DNA of 64,000 bases from an uncultured Desulfobacter sp. (GCF_963666145.1 NZ_OY762614.1:5756501-5820500); one strand, 5' to 3'. Counted from the first letter of the stretch, positions 53,901 through 62,327 are shown. The notes: generated from the sequence alone by a model not told the origin. Translations and numbers: made by a program.

Positions 53901-54787
53901 TAATAATTGCAGGTCTTGTCGGTATCGTGTTGTTTTATTTTATTTTTTCATATTTAGCCTTGTGGCTCCAGGCATTGGTGTCCGGTGCAAAGGTTGGATT
54001 ATTCAATATTATTTTCATGCGGTTCAGAAAAGTTCCGCCTAAGCTGATTGTTGAATCCAAAATCATGGCCGTTAAAGCCGGCATTGAAATTTCTCCAGAT
54101 GACCTTGAGTCCCATTTCCTCGCCGGCGGTAATGTCAGCCGTGTAGTCCAGGCGCTCATTGCAGCTGATAAGGCCAATATCGAACTCACCTTTAAGAAGG
54201 CCGTTGCCATTGACCTGGCCGGCAGGGATGTGCTTGAGGCGGTTCAGATGTCGGTCAACCCAAAAGTCATTGGAACCCCCCTTGTGGCGGGCGTGGCAAA
54301 GGATGGTATTCAGCTGAAAGCCATCGCATTGGTCACGGTTCGGGCCAATATAGACCGCCTTGTCGGCGGGGCCGGAGCAGAGACGATTCTTGCAAGGGTG
54401 GGAGAGGGTATTGTGACCACCATCGGGTCAGCCAACACCCATAAGCAAGTTCTTGAAAATCCGGAGTTAATATCAGAAACAGTTCTGAAAAAAGGGTTGG
54501 ATGCGGGAACGGCCTATGAAATCCTATCTATTGATATTGCCGATGTGGATGTGGGCAAAAATATCGGGGCTGAATTGGAAACCGACCGGGCAGAGGCAGA
54601 CAAGAAGATTGCCCAGGCAAAAGCCGAGGAAAAGCGTGCTATGGCCTTTGCCCAGGAGCAGGAGATGAGAGCCCGGGTTCAGGAAATGAAGGCCAAAGTT
54701 GTTGAAGCAGAAGCCCAGATACCTCTGGCCATGGCAGAAGCTTTTATAAGTGGTAACCTGGGTATTAAGAATAATTATAAACTGTAG
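53879..54787 (+). CDS. floA: Flotillin-like protein FloA (YqfA)
   Basis: 302 aa, slightly shorter than typical (about 330). N-terminal membrane hairpin (about 5-36) followed by the FloA/SPFH core (FRKVPPKLIVESKIMAVKAG, DLAGRDVLEAVQMSVNP). A coiled coil of Glu-Ala repeats (about 235-285) precedes the end GNLGIKNNY. FloA organises lipid-ordered membrane domains and helps membrane proteases and secretion. A fourth SPFH-type sequence in the window after hflK, hflC and the decayed hflC. AATAGGAGA 9 bp upstream. Confidence 0.93.
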   Translation: MDFRYVLIIIAGLVGIVLFYFIFSYLALWLQALVSGAKVGLFNIIFMRFRKVPPKLIVESKIMAVKAGIEISPDDLESHFLAGGNVSRVVQALIAADKANIELTFKKAVAIDLAGRDVLEAVQMSVNPKVIGTPLVAGVAKDGIQLKAIALVTVRANIDRLVGGAGAETILARVGEGIVTTIGSANTHKQVLENPELISETVLKKGLDAGTAYEILSIDIADVDVGKNIGAELETDRAEADKKIAQAKAEEKRAMAFAQEQEMRARVQEMKAKVVEAEAQIPLAMAEAFISGNLGIKNNYKL

Positions 54788-54863
54788 AATATTTTTGCTG
54801 ATACCAGAATGAGAGAGCAGATAGCAAAATCTGACTCAGACCCTCAAGAATAACTCAAACAAA

Positions 54864-55079
54864 ATGCCTTCCATAACAGATAAAGATTATGCGGATGTGG
54901 CCAATGCGGTTCTGGATGGTACAGATAAAATTGTTGAAACCGTAAGCCAACCAGCGCTTGATGCAAAAGATGTTTTAGAAGAAGATCTGGTCATAATTAC
55001 TGGAGGACAACCTGTCTGGACGGCAGGTATGACAAATATGATCCAGGTAAGAAGGTGCCGCGCCTTAAATGATACTTAA
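54864..55079 (+). pseudogene. Pyruvate kinase relic with internal deletion
   Basis: 71 codons joining two separate pyruvate kinase segments. YADVANAVLDGTDKIV matches the active-site helix before the usual MLSGETA motif. EEDLVIITGGQPVWTAGMTN matches the C-terminal strand. Everything between is missing. A lost step downstream of GapN and GpmA in the same carbon pathway. Confidence 0.7.
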
Positions 55080-55109
55080 TTTTTTTATAGAAACGAATTA
55101 GGATTCCCT

Positions 55110-56208
55110 ATGCCAACCTTAGCAACTGACCTTGCCAATATTTTTTTTGCAGTTGTTCTCGTATTTATAAATGGATTTTTTGTTGCTGCTGAATTTGCAC
55201 TGGTGAAAGTCAGGCCTGCCAGGATCGATGAGCAGGTAGAAAAAAAAGTCCCCTTTGCTTTAACAGCGCGCTGGATGGTGCAGCGAATGGATGCCACACT
55301 GTCAGCCTGCCAGCTTGGCATTACTATGGCATCACTTGGTCTTGGTTGGATTGGAGAGCCGGCCATAGCTCACCTGCTGCGGCCCCTGCTAAAGGCCCTA
55401 TGGGTAGTTTCTGAGATCTGGGTACATGGTATCGCCTTCACAATCGCTTTTACCGCCATTACTGCTGCCCATCTTGTTTTTGGGGAACAGGCGCCTAAAA
55501 TATATGCCCTGCGACGCCCGGAAAAAGTTTTGCTGTGGTTGGCCATTCCCATGAAACTGTTTTATTTTTTTTCCTATCCGTTCATGATTGCTTTGAATAC
55601 AACCACCTCTTTTCTGTTAAAAAACATTGGCAAAAGAAAATAAACATTCCCGCTACCCCTTATGCGATGGGTCGCTGGACTCTGTGCTGGGAATTGTTCA
55701 CATCAAAGATTTGATCGACGTGTCTTCTGACGCAGAAGACATCTTGCTTTCAATCGCGCGACCGGTGATATCTGTACCTGAAACCATTCGAATCAGCCTG
55801 CTTCTGCGGCAATTTCAGGAAACACACCAGCAGATGGCACTTGTGGTGGACGAGTATGGGACTATCATTGGCTGTATCACGCTGGAAGACGTATTGGAAC
55901 AGATTGTCGGTCCGGTTGAAGATGAATTCGAAACTGATCTAATTGAGATTGAGTCAATTGCCCCTGACAAATTTATTGTTGCTGGTGGAACATTGATCTC
56001 AACCGTCAACAAGCAACTGAATCTGAACCTTGAAAGCATTGAAGCTGAAACCCTTTGCGGCCTGTTAATGGAACAGACAGGCCGGGTTCTAAAGGTTGGA
56101 GATAAAATAGAGTTTGATGGTGTTGTTGCCGAAGTATTGGAGATCAGAGGTTCGCGTGCTTTAAGCATACAAATTAATTTGCAACAGCCCAGGCAGGAGC
56201 CATCATGA
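55110..56208 (+). pseudogene. HlyC/CorC-type ion transporter, split by an internal deletion
   Basis: 55110-55643 encodes the DUF21 membrane domain (four hydrophobic stretches, GFFVAAEFALVKVRPARID, SLGLGWIGEPAIA) in 177 codons. 55627-56208, in another frame, encodes the end of the first CBS domain (RYPLCDGSLDSVLGIVHIKD), the second CBS domain and the CorC_HlyC domain. About 70 residues between LLKNIG and NKHSRYP are missing and the frame shifts there. The 17-bp overlap could allow separate translation, but a normal transporter cannot form. Confidence 0.8.
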
Positions 56209-57197
56209 TGGTTGCGACCATGATGCTTCCTCTTTTATCTGTTGTTTTCGGCCTGATACTTCTTGTCTGGAGCGCAGACCGGTTTGTTGAGGGCAGTGCT
56301 GTCACTGCCAAATACCTGGGCATGCCGCCGCTTTTAATCGGTATGATTATTGTGGGCTTCGGCACGTCTGCACCGGAAATGCTGGTTTCTGCATTGTCCG
56401 TTGTGAACGGGAATCCAGGTATTGCTTTGGGAAATGCATATGGAAGCAATATCTGCAATATTGCAATGATCCTTGGTATTACAGCATTAATCAAGCCGAT
56501 CCTTGTGAAATCGGATATCCTTAAAAAAGAGTTGCCCGTTCTGGCATTGGTTACTCTCATCTCAATTTTCCTACTCATGGACGGCTTCTTAACCCGCGTC
56601 GAAGCCGCCTTCCTTATTTTTACTTTTGCCGGACTATTGGCATGGAGCCTGTTTCAGCACGAAAAGACCGAATCAGATACCCTGGCGGTTGAAGTGGAAA
56701 ACAAACTGGAAAACTCGCCTGTCTCTTTTCATAAGGCTGTTTTTTTAGTTGTCTCAGGGTTAATCCTCTTAATTGTCAGTTCCCAAATTCTGGTTACAGG
56801 CTCAGTTAAAATTGCAAGATTTTTCGGGGTCAGCGACCTGATGATCGGTTTGACGATCGTGGCTGTTGGAACTTCTCTTCCGGAACTGGCCTCCAGTATA
56901 ATGGCGGTGAGAAGAAACGAACACGATATTGCCATTGGAAATATTATCGGGTCCAATCTCTTCAATACCATCGCAGTGGTCGGAGTTGCCGGGCTGATAC
57001 ACCCCATGTCAATTGAGCCGCAACTGTTATCACGGGATCTTCCGGTGGTGACCGGGTTGACGTTTTCCCTGTTTGTCATCGGATACGGTTTCAGGGGAAG
57101 CCCCGGGATTATCAACCGGTTTGAGGGGCTGGCCCTGCTGCTGTCCTATGTCCTTTATGTTGGATGGTTGATTGTTTCACAAACCAACACCGTTTAA
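56205..57197 (+). CDS. CaCA-family Na+/Ca2+ (or cation/H+) antiporter, YrbG-like
   Basis: 330 aa, ten predicted membrane helices in two halves. Each half has the alpha-repeat signature: VGFGTSAPEMLVSALS in the first, VAVGTSLPELASSIMAV in the second, each with the ion-binding Glu. It exchanges Na+ for Ca2+ or a related pair across the inner membrane. The start overlaps the end of the corC remnant (ATGATG at 56205), implying former co-translation. Confidence 0.92.
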   Translation: MMVATMMLPLLSVVFGLILLVWSADRFVEGSAVTAKYLGMPPLLIGMIIVGFGTSAPEMLVSALSVVNGNPGIALGNAYGSNICNIAMILGITALIKPILVKSDILKKELPVLALVTLISIFLLMDGFLTRVEAAFLIFTFAGLLAWSLFQHEKTESDTLAVEVENKLENSPVSFHKAVFLVVSGLILLIVSSQILVTGSVKIARFFGVSDLMIGLTIVAVGTSLPELASSIMAVRRNEHDIAIGNIIGSNLFNTIAVVGVAGLIHPMSIEPQLLSRDLPVVTGLTFSLFVIGYGFRGSPGIINRFEGLALLLSYVLYVGWLIVSQTNTV

Positions 57198-57208
57198 CAA
57201 GGAGCCTT

Positions 57209-57331
57209 ATGGTGAAACTTGTCTTATTAAGGCACGGAGAAAGCCTCTGGAACAAAGAGAACCGTTTTAGTGGCTGGACAGATAATCAGGCTGATCATCT
57301 TCAGGTTCGTTTTGAGTTTGCGCCTGGATGA
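57209..57331 (+). pseudogene. Truncated second gpmA
   Basis: 40 codons with AAGGAG before the ATG: VKLVLLRHGESLWNKENRFS, then GWTDNQ, the exact start of phosphoglycerate mutase. The frame then turns to unrelated sequence and stops. The full copy is at 30074-30820; this one differs in sequence, so it is a paralogue rather than a copy. Confidence 0.85.
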
Positions 57332-57420
57332 TTTGAGCTGCATAATTTTGAGCCATATCTTCGATTTCTTTAGTTCCTTTCTAATATACGGCCAACTAAC
57401 AAATTTTTATTAATAATAAG

Positions 57421-57453
57421 CGGAGAAACGGTTTATCTAAAACCGTTTCTCCG
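57421..57453. terminator. Bidirectional terminator between gpmA relic and dnaK
   Basis: Perfect 14-bp arms CGGAGAAACGGTTT and AAACCGTTTCTCCG with a 5-base loop. T-rich flanks on both sides, including TTTTTATTAATAA on the left. Placed between convergent genes, 28 bp past the dnaK stop. Confidence 0.85.
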
Positions 57454-57480
57454 TTTCGCTCTTTATGGATTTATCTGCAT

Positions 57481-59370
57481 TTAAACTACTTCATCGTAAT
57501 CCGCATCCACGACCTCTTCATCAGAGTTTGCAGAAGGCTTTGCAGAGCCAGGACTTCCTGAATCGCCCGGTTGCTGGTGCGTATTTTGCGTCAGTTTGTG
57601 CGCTGCTTGATTCAAGGCCTCAGTTCGCTGTAGAATGCTTTGCGTGTCTTTATTTTTTACAACTTGTTTTAAATTGCTGATGGCGTCTTCAACTTCCATC
57701 CGAATATTTCCATCAACCTTATCTCCCATTTCTGTCATGGTTTTTTCTGTTGTGTGAATTAATGCATCTGCCTTATTTCGCGCATCTACTTGTTCTTTTA
57801 ACTTAAGGTCTTCTTCTGCGTGCAGCTCTGCATCTTTTATCAACCGATCAACCTCCTCTTTGGAAAGACCGGATGAGGAGGTAATCTGGATAGATTGTTC
57901 CTTTCCTGTAGCTTTGTCTTTGGCCGAAACATTCACAATACCATTGGCGTCAATATTAAAGGTAACTTCGATTTGAGGGATGCCACGGGGTGCCGGCTGG
58001 ATTCCAACCAGTTCAAATCTACCCAGAGCTTTGTTGTCAGAAGCCATCTCCCGTTCACCCTGAAGAACCTGTATAGAAACTGCAGGCTGGTTGTCTTCTG
58101 CTGTGGAAAAGACTTTACTCTTGTTTATAGGAAGGGTTGAATTTTTTTCAATCAGTTTGGTCATGACACCACCTAAGGTTTCTATTCCTAAGGAAAGTGG
58201 TGTAACATCAAGCAATAAAATTTCCTTTAGATCTCCCCTGAGAACAGCCCCTTGAATTGCAGCACCCATGGCCACAACTTCATCCGGATTTACCCCCTTG
58301 TTGGGTTCTTTACCAAAAATTGTTTTTACACGATCCTGAACAGCAGGCATTCGGGTCATTCCGCCAACCAGAATAACCTCATTAATATCATTAGAAGAAA
58401 GTCCTGCATCCTTCAATGCTGTTCGGCAGGGTGCTTCAAGTCTGTCCAACAGTTTAGAAACCAAAGCCTCCAATTTCGCCCTGGTAATTTTTATATTCAA
58501 ATGCTTAGGACCCGAGCCATCTGCTGTAATGAATGGAAGATTCACATCGGTTTCCATGGATGTGGACAGTTCCATCTTGGCTTTTTCAGCAGCTTCTTTT
58601 AATCGCTGTAGTGCCATTTTATCTTTTCTTAAATCAATCCCTTGGTCTTTGCTAAACTCTTCTGAAAGAAAATCAATGAGAATGAAATCAAAATCTTCTC
58701 CTCCTAAATGAGTATCTCCATTGGTAGATTTAACTTCAAAAACACCATCGCCAATCTCCAGGATAGAAACATCAAAGGTTCCTCCCCCTAAATCAAACAC
58801 TGCTATTTTCTCTTCTTTCTTTTTATCGAGTCCATAGGCCAAAGAAGCTGCTGTCGGCTCATTAATAATTCGAAGTACATTAAGTCCTGCAATTTTCCCA
58901 GCATCTTTAGTTGCTTGTCTTTGGTTGTCATCAAAATATGCGGGTACGGTAATGACCGCGTCTGTAACTTTTTTACCTAGGAATTCTTCTACAAAGTCCC
59001 GGATATCTGAAAGGATGTGAGAGGAAATCTCTGCCGGACTGTATTGTTTCCCTCGAAGATTGATACAAACATCTCCATTTACGGCCTTTTCAATAGCAAA
59101 AGGAAGGTTTTTTATATCCTTTTGAACTTCGGCTGAATCAAACTTTCTTCCAATCAATCTTTTAACCCCAAAAACTGTATTTACCGGATTGGTAATAGCC
59201 TGCCTTCTTGCGATTTGCCCGATCAACCGCTCACCGTTTTCAGACACTGCCATCACTGATGGAGTGGTGCGTGCTCCTTCTCGGTTCATAATAACTTTAG
59301 CCTCACTGCCCTCCATTACAGATACACATGAATTGGTGGTGCCTAAGTCTATTCCAATAATCTTTCCCAT
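57481..59370 (-). CDS. dnaK: Chaperone protein DnaK (Hsp70)
   Basis: 629 aa, normal length. The nucleotide-binding domain begins IIGIDLGTTNSCVSVMEG, with FDLGGGTFDVSIL and VILVGGMTRMP in phosphate and adenosine regions. The substrate-binding domain (about 390-500) starts with the LLDVTPLSLGIET linker, then a helical lid and the acidic tail DADYDEVV. The core of the DnaK-DnaJ-GrpE machine. It is alone in its transcript, with co-chaperones elsewhere in the window. A GGAG site lies 7 bp before the ATG. A sigma-54 promoter lies at 59805-59819, separated from the gene by a 221-bp MITE. Confidence 0.97.
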   Translation of the reverse strand: MGKIIGIDLGTTNSCVSVMEGSEAKVIMNREGARTTPSVMAVSENGERLIGQIARRQAITNPVNTVFGVKRLIGRKFDSAEVQKDIKNLPFAIEKAVNGDVCINLRGKQYSPAEISSHILSDIRDFVEEFLGKKVTDAVITVPAYFDDNQRQATKDAGKIAGLNVLRIINEPTAASLAYGLDKKKEEKIAVFDLGGGTFDVSILEIGDGVFEVKSTNGDTHLGGEDFDFILIDFLSEEFSKDQGIDLRKDKMALQRLKEAAEKAKMELSTSMETDVNLPFITADGSGPKHLNIKITRAKLEALVSKLLDRLEAPCRTALKDAGLSSNDINEVILVGGMTRMPAVQDRVKTIFGKEPNKGVNPDEVVAMGAAIQGAVLRGDLKEILLLDVTPLSLGIETLGGVMTKLIEKNSTLPINKSKVFSTAEDNQPAVSIQVLQGEREMASDNKALGRFELVGIQPAPRGIPQIEVTFNIDANGIVNVSAKDKATGKEQSIQITSSSGLSKEEVDRLIKDAELHAEEDLKLKEQVDARNKADALIHTTEKTMTEMGDKVDGNIRMEVEDAISNLKQVVKNKDTQSILQRTEALNQAAHKLTQNTHQQPGDSGSPGSAKPSANSDEEVVDADYDEVV

Positions 59371-59518
59371 TTTAATTCTCCTAATTATACATTGCCATTT
59401 GCTTTTTTATTTTATCATTTTTTTGATTCACAACTTAGATTCGCTCTGAAAAAACTGCTTTGACTGTTTTCGTCTGCGTTTCTCTTTTGGCGTATGCTTG
59501 GCTTTTTTTTGTTTTTCA

Positions 59519-59739
59519 GGGTGTGTCCCACCTTTTACATAAGGTGATTATTTGATTTGACAAAGCAGGCTCAAAATTAAGCCGAAATCGAATTTTATGA
59601 AAATTTGATCGCTTTTTTACCCTTGAGGATAGGAATAGTAACCATTTTTCATGAAAATATTTCCTTTTTAGAGGAATTCTGGGCATTCAAAAATTGGTCT
59701 AATTTTTGCAGAGATGCAGAGATAAGGTGGGACACACCC
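59519..59739. mobile_element. 221-bp MITE with 8-bp target duplication
   Basis: Perfect 16-bp terminal inverted repeats, GGGTGTGTCCCACCTT at 59519-59534 and its complement at 59724-59739. Flanked by an 8-bp direct repeat GTTTTTCA (59511-59518 and 59740-59747). The interior is AT-rich and without a gene. A non-autonomous element mobilised in trans; no transposase with these ends is in the window. It lies in the dnaK leader. Confidence 0.9.
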
Positions 59740-59804
59740 GTTTTTCATGCTTGCCTTTACCACCCATAATTACCCATAATTGTTGTTTCTTAAAATCATA
59801 TAGA

Positions 59805-59819
59805 GCAACCATTGTGCCA
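59805..59819 (-). promoter_or_regulatory. Sigma-54 promoter of dnaK
   Basis: Minus strand reads TGGCAC-AATGG-TTGC, an exact -24/-12 match. It lies about 435 bp upstream of the dnaK start, of which 229 bp is MITE plus target duplication. Without it the distance would be about 205 bp. Confidence 0.82.
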
Positions 59820-59913
59820 AGATTACAAAACGGGAAGAGCTGTTCATAAATTATTGAATTATTAGGATAAATACTGTGTATAACGGGGTTTGTTAAAAGG
59901 ATTTGAGAACCTG

Positions 59914-59956
59914 AAAAAGGCCTTATTTATTCAATAGGCCATATAACGCCTTTTTT
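59914..59956 (-). promoter_or_regulatory. Putative activator site of dnaK
   Basis: AAAAAGGC (59914-59921) pairs with GCCTTTTTT (59948-59956); inside lies TTATTCAATAGGCCATATA. About 116 bp upstream of the -24 element, as in most of the other units. Confidence 0.55.
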
Positions 59957-59959
59957 AGG

Positions 59960-60070
59960 CGGGCGGCACTGTTTTTCCCACTGACTTTCCAACGGGTCTG
60001 TTCAAGCAGTCGAATGATTCTGATCGCATTCAACCGTCTCCAGGATTTTTAATTCTTTGCTCAGATGCTG
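59960..60070 (-). pseudogene. 3'-end relic of a second sigma-54 activator gene
   Basis: Aligns with about 2950-3060, the Fis-type helix-turn-helix end of the activator gene. Shared words include GCGGCACTGTT, CACTGACTTTCCA or its near form, GGGTCTGTTC and CATTCAACCG. Several indels and a lost coding frame mark it as decayed. It has the same position relative to activator site and promoter as the intact gene has at 2.6-2.9 kb. Confidence 0.8.
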
Positions 60071-60106
60071 GTGAAATTTTATTAGGTCGTTGTAAATAGT
60101 CTGTTT

Positions 60107-60670
60107 TTACTTTCTATTACTTCTGGAACGCCACCCACCTATCGGAGTGTTCACAGGCCTCAGAATTCTATTCATAGAATTTGCCTGTTCCACCACATAA
60201 AAAACCTGATTGTCGATCTTTTCGATTTCAGATAGAATCCTTCTCAGATCCCTCCGCCGGCAGACAATATACAGTTCATTGACAGGCCCGTTTATACCCT
60301 CACCAACGAATTTAGTAACCGGCTGTCCAAGATCCCTTATGGTTTTGGTAATCATGTCTGCGGATTCTCTACAGATAACTTTTAAAATGATCGATCCAAA
60401 AGCTAATTTTTTTTCAACCTTAATGCCGACAACGTTTCCAGTCGCATAACCTAATGCGTAAAATATTACTAAAATTGGTTGGTCTTTTACCTGACTGATT
60501 ACCGTGCTGGCTACCAGGAGCCAGATAATAATTTCAAATACAGCCAGACAAAACGCTAAAAGAGTTCTGCCCTGGACAGTAACAATGGTACGGACGGTTC
60601 CGATAGCCACATCACAAATTCTTGCAAAAAAAACAAGGACACCGGTAAGGAGGACCGTTGATTCAATCAT
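60107..60670 (-). CDS. UPF0316/DUF2179 membrane protein (YebE-like)
   Basis: 187 aa from the ATG at 60668-60670 (AAAGG upstream); a longer frame to 60736 adds an unlikely leader. Three hydrophobic helices (about 5-25, 33-55, 62-82) include RICDVAIGTVRTIVTVQGR and YALGYATGNVVGI, typical of UPF0316. A cytoplasmic DUF2179-like domain follows (GPVNELYIVCRRRDLRRIL). The family's role is unknown; some members may transport small solutes. Confidence 0.88.
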   Translation of the reverse strand: MIESTVLLTGVLVFFARICDVAIGTVRTIVTVQGRTLLAFCLAVFEIIIWLLVASTVISQVKDQPILVIFYALGYATGNVVGIKVEKKLAFGSIILKVICRESADMITKTIRDLGQPVTKFVGEGINGPVNELYIVCRRRDLRRILSEIEKIDNQVFYVVEQANSMNRILRPVNTPIGGWRSRSNRK

Positions 60671-60761
60671 GGGTTTTCCTTTATTCTTTACTAAATAGGA
60701 TTTTATAGCGTTCATAGATAGAGCTGATGCTAACAAAGGATACTATCAAAAGCCATGTATT

Positions 60762-60924
60762 CTTTCATATAAACGGCCACGGGCCGTCCCTGATCTGTCT
60801 AAACCCAGGCTTCGGCCCACAACAAAGATAGAAAGAATCCAGTTGCTTGCTGGAAACTTTCATATAACAGCCATGGGCTGACCCGGGTTTTCACCGTGGT
60901 TCAGCCCACAACGAAAGTTGAAAG
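60762..60924 (+). ncRNA. Two tandem structured repeats, candidate small RNA or leader element
   Basis: Unit 1 (60762-60835) and unit 2 (60857-60924) both start CTTTCATATAA and end ACAAC-AAAG-T-GAAAG. Each contains a hairpin: GGGCCG ... CGGCCC in unit 1 and GGGCTGA ... TCAGCCC in unit 2. The base pairs change together while pairing is kept, which suggests selection on RNA structure. A weak third start (CTTTCTTATAA) follows at 60943. It lies between the divergent UPF0316 and groES operons. Strand is assumed. Confidence 0.5.
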
Positions 60925-61031
60925 ATCTGTGCAGGTTACACAGACTTTCTTATAAAAAAATCGATTGCTGCTAAACAGGATTCTTAATTGGCCGATTGAT
61001 GGAAAGGCGAAGCTTTTAAATTCGGCCAAAT

Positions 61032-61059
61032 AAGATCATTTGGATACATATGACCCTTT
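61032..61059 (+). promoter_or_regulatory. Putative activator site of the groES operon
   Basis: AAGATCAT, 8 bases, ATATGACCCTT: an imperfect inverted repeat with the GATCAT and ATGACC half-sites. About 102 bp upstream of the -24 element. Confidence 0.45.
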
Positions 61060-61146
61060 TATCCGATGGTAAAAGGCTTCTCATCATTGTTTAATTAAAT
61101 GTAATTATCATAAGTAATCAATAAGTTATGATGAGAATACAGCCCT

Positions 61147-61161
61147 GGCACACAAGTTGTA
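61147..61161 (+). promoter_or_regulatory. Sigma-54 promoter of the cytidylate kinase-like/groES/groEL operon
   Basis: TGGCAC-ACAAG-TTGT: perfect -24 and spacing, -12 with T in place of C. It shares the 14 bases TGGCACACAAGTTG with the hflKC promoter. Confidence 0.7.
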
Positions 61162-61213
61162 ATATATGTTTAAAGAAAGACATTAAAAGCAATCGCTAAA
61201 ATGGGAAAAAGAT

Positions 61214-61963
61214 ATGAAAAAAACGTCAGATGAAACAGTTTATCCGCCTGGATATTACGGCAGGAAAATGATGAATGCCGCAGATTGGGCAGGTACGCAA
61301 GTCAGACAATGGGAAAGGGCGCAAGCAGAAAGAAAAAAGGGGAAAGATTTTTCACAAAAGCACTGCATTTGTCTGTCTCGCGGTATCGGGGCCGGCGCAC
61401 TGGAAGTGGCAGAGTTCCTGTCTAAAAGGACAGGATATCCTGTGATTGATAAAGAGATTATAGAACATATGGCAAAGGATTCTTCCTTAACCGAAAAGAT
61501 CATTAAATTTTTTGATGAACGGCTCCCGGGAAAAATGAATGAACGGCTTGTGGCACTCTCCATTGAAAAGAAATTCCTTGCAAACGATTATGTTAAACAG
61601 CTGGCAAAAACGGTTACAGCATTGTCGCATACGGATCCGACGATATTTGTCGGCCGGGGAACCCACTTGATCCTGCCCCGACATTCGATTTTGTCAGTAC
61701 AGTTGGTATGCAACAAAAAACGCCGGATTGAGAAACTGGCCATTATGCTGGATATCGACAAAAGCGAAGCAGAAAAAAGATTAAATATTATTGATGAAGA
61801 ACATCATGAATTTTTTAAAGCTGTTTATCTCAGGGAAAAAATCTCATCCGATGAATTCGACCTGATTATTAATATGGATCACATTAAATCAGAACACCAG
61901 GTTGCTCAAATTATTGCCTGTGCCTTTGAACAAAAATTTCAGGTAAATCTCAAAAACAAATAA
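61214..61963 (+). CDS. Cytidylate kinase-like family protein
   Basis: 249 aa of the Cytidylate_kin_2 group. A nucleotide-binding start, CICLSRGIGAGALEVAEFLS (variant P-loop with Gly-rich turn). YPVIDKEIIEHMAKD follows, and then FVGRGTHLILP and LREKISSDEFDLIINMD, which are conserved in this group. The usual P-loop GKS is not present; the family typically has SREFGSGG-like loops. It is the first gene before groES (42 bp apart) and may be co-expressed with it. True substrate unknown. Confidence 0.85.
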   Translation: MKKTSDETVYPPGYYGRKMMNAADWAGTQVRQWERAQAERKKGKDFSQKHCICLSRGIGAGALEVAEFLSKRTGYPVIDKEIIEHMAKDSSLTEKIIKFFDERLPGKMNERLVALSIEKKFLANDYVKQLAKTVTALSHTDPTIFVGRGTHLILPRHSILSVQLVCNKKRRIEKLAIMLDIDKSEAEKRLNIIDEEHHEFFKAVYLREKISSDEFDLIINMDHIKSEHQVAQIIACAFEQKFQVNLKNK

Positions 61964-62005
61964 TTTTAACCACAGTGAAAGACTTGAATAAAGGAGACAG
62001 TGATC

Positions 62006-62293
62006 ATGAGTTTGAGACCATTAAGTGACAGAATTCTGGTTCTGCGTGGGCAAGAGGATACAAAAACCAAGGGCGGTATTATTATCCCGGACACAGCAAA
62101 AGAGAAACCAGTGGAAGGAACAGTGGTGGCCTTAGGAAACGGCCGAATGGGTGAAGATGGAAAACGGATTGCAATGGATTTAAAAGTGGATGACCGTATT
62201 CTTTTCAGTAAATATGGCGGAACCGATGTCAAAGTTGACGGCACAGATTATCTTATCCTGCGTCAGGATGATGTTTTGGGGATAATTGAATAA
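62006..62293 (+). CDS. groES: Co-chaperonin GroES
   Basis: 95 aa from the ATG at 62006, placed by the AAGGAG site 9 bp upstream; the GTG at 62000 is less likely. LRPLSDRILVLRGQEDTKTKGGI, read in parts, gives the start of Hsp10 and the mobile loop (TKTKGGIIIPDTA). The end YLILRQDDVLGIIE is typical. A seven-fold lid for GroEL. 34 bp upstream of groEL. Confidence 0.96.
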   Translation: MSLRPLSDRILVLRGQEDTKTKGGIIIPDTAKEKPVEGTVVALGNGRMGEDGKRIAMDLKVDDRILFSKYGGTDVKVDGTDYLILRQDDVLGIIE

Positions 62294-62327
62294 TCAAAAA
62301 CCCGTGAAAAAATGGAGGTTAGTTACG

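Noticed and set aside
28110..59956. CRISPR array or integron made of the dispersed inverted repeats
   Set aside because: The repeats are far apart, differ in sequence, have no regular spacers and no cas or integrase gene. Their fixed position relative to -24/-12 elements fits regulatory sites better.
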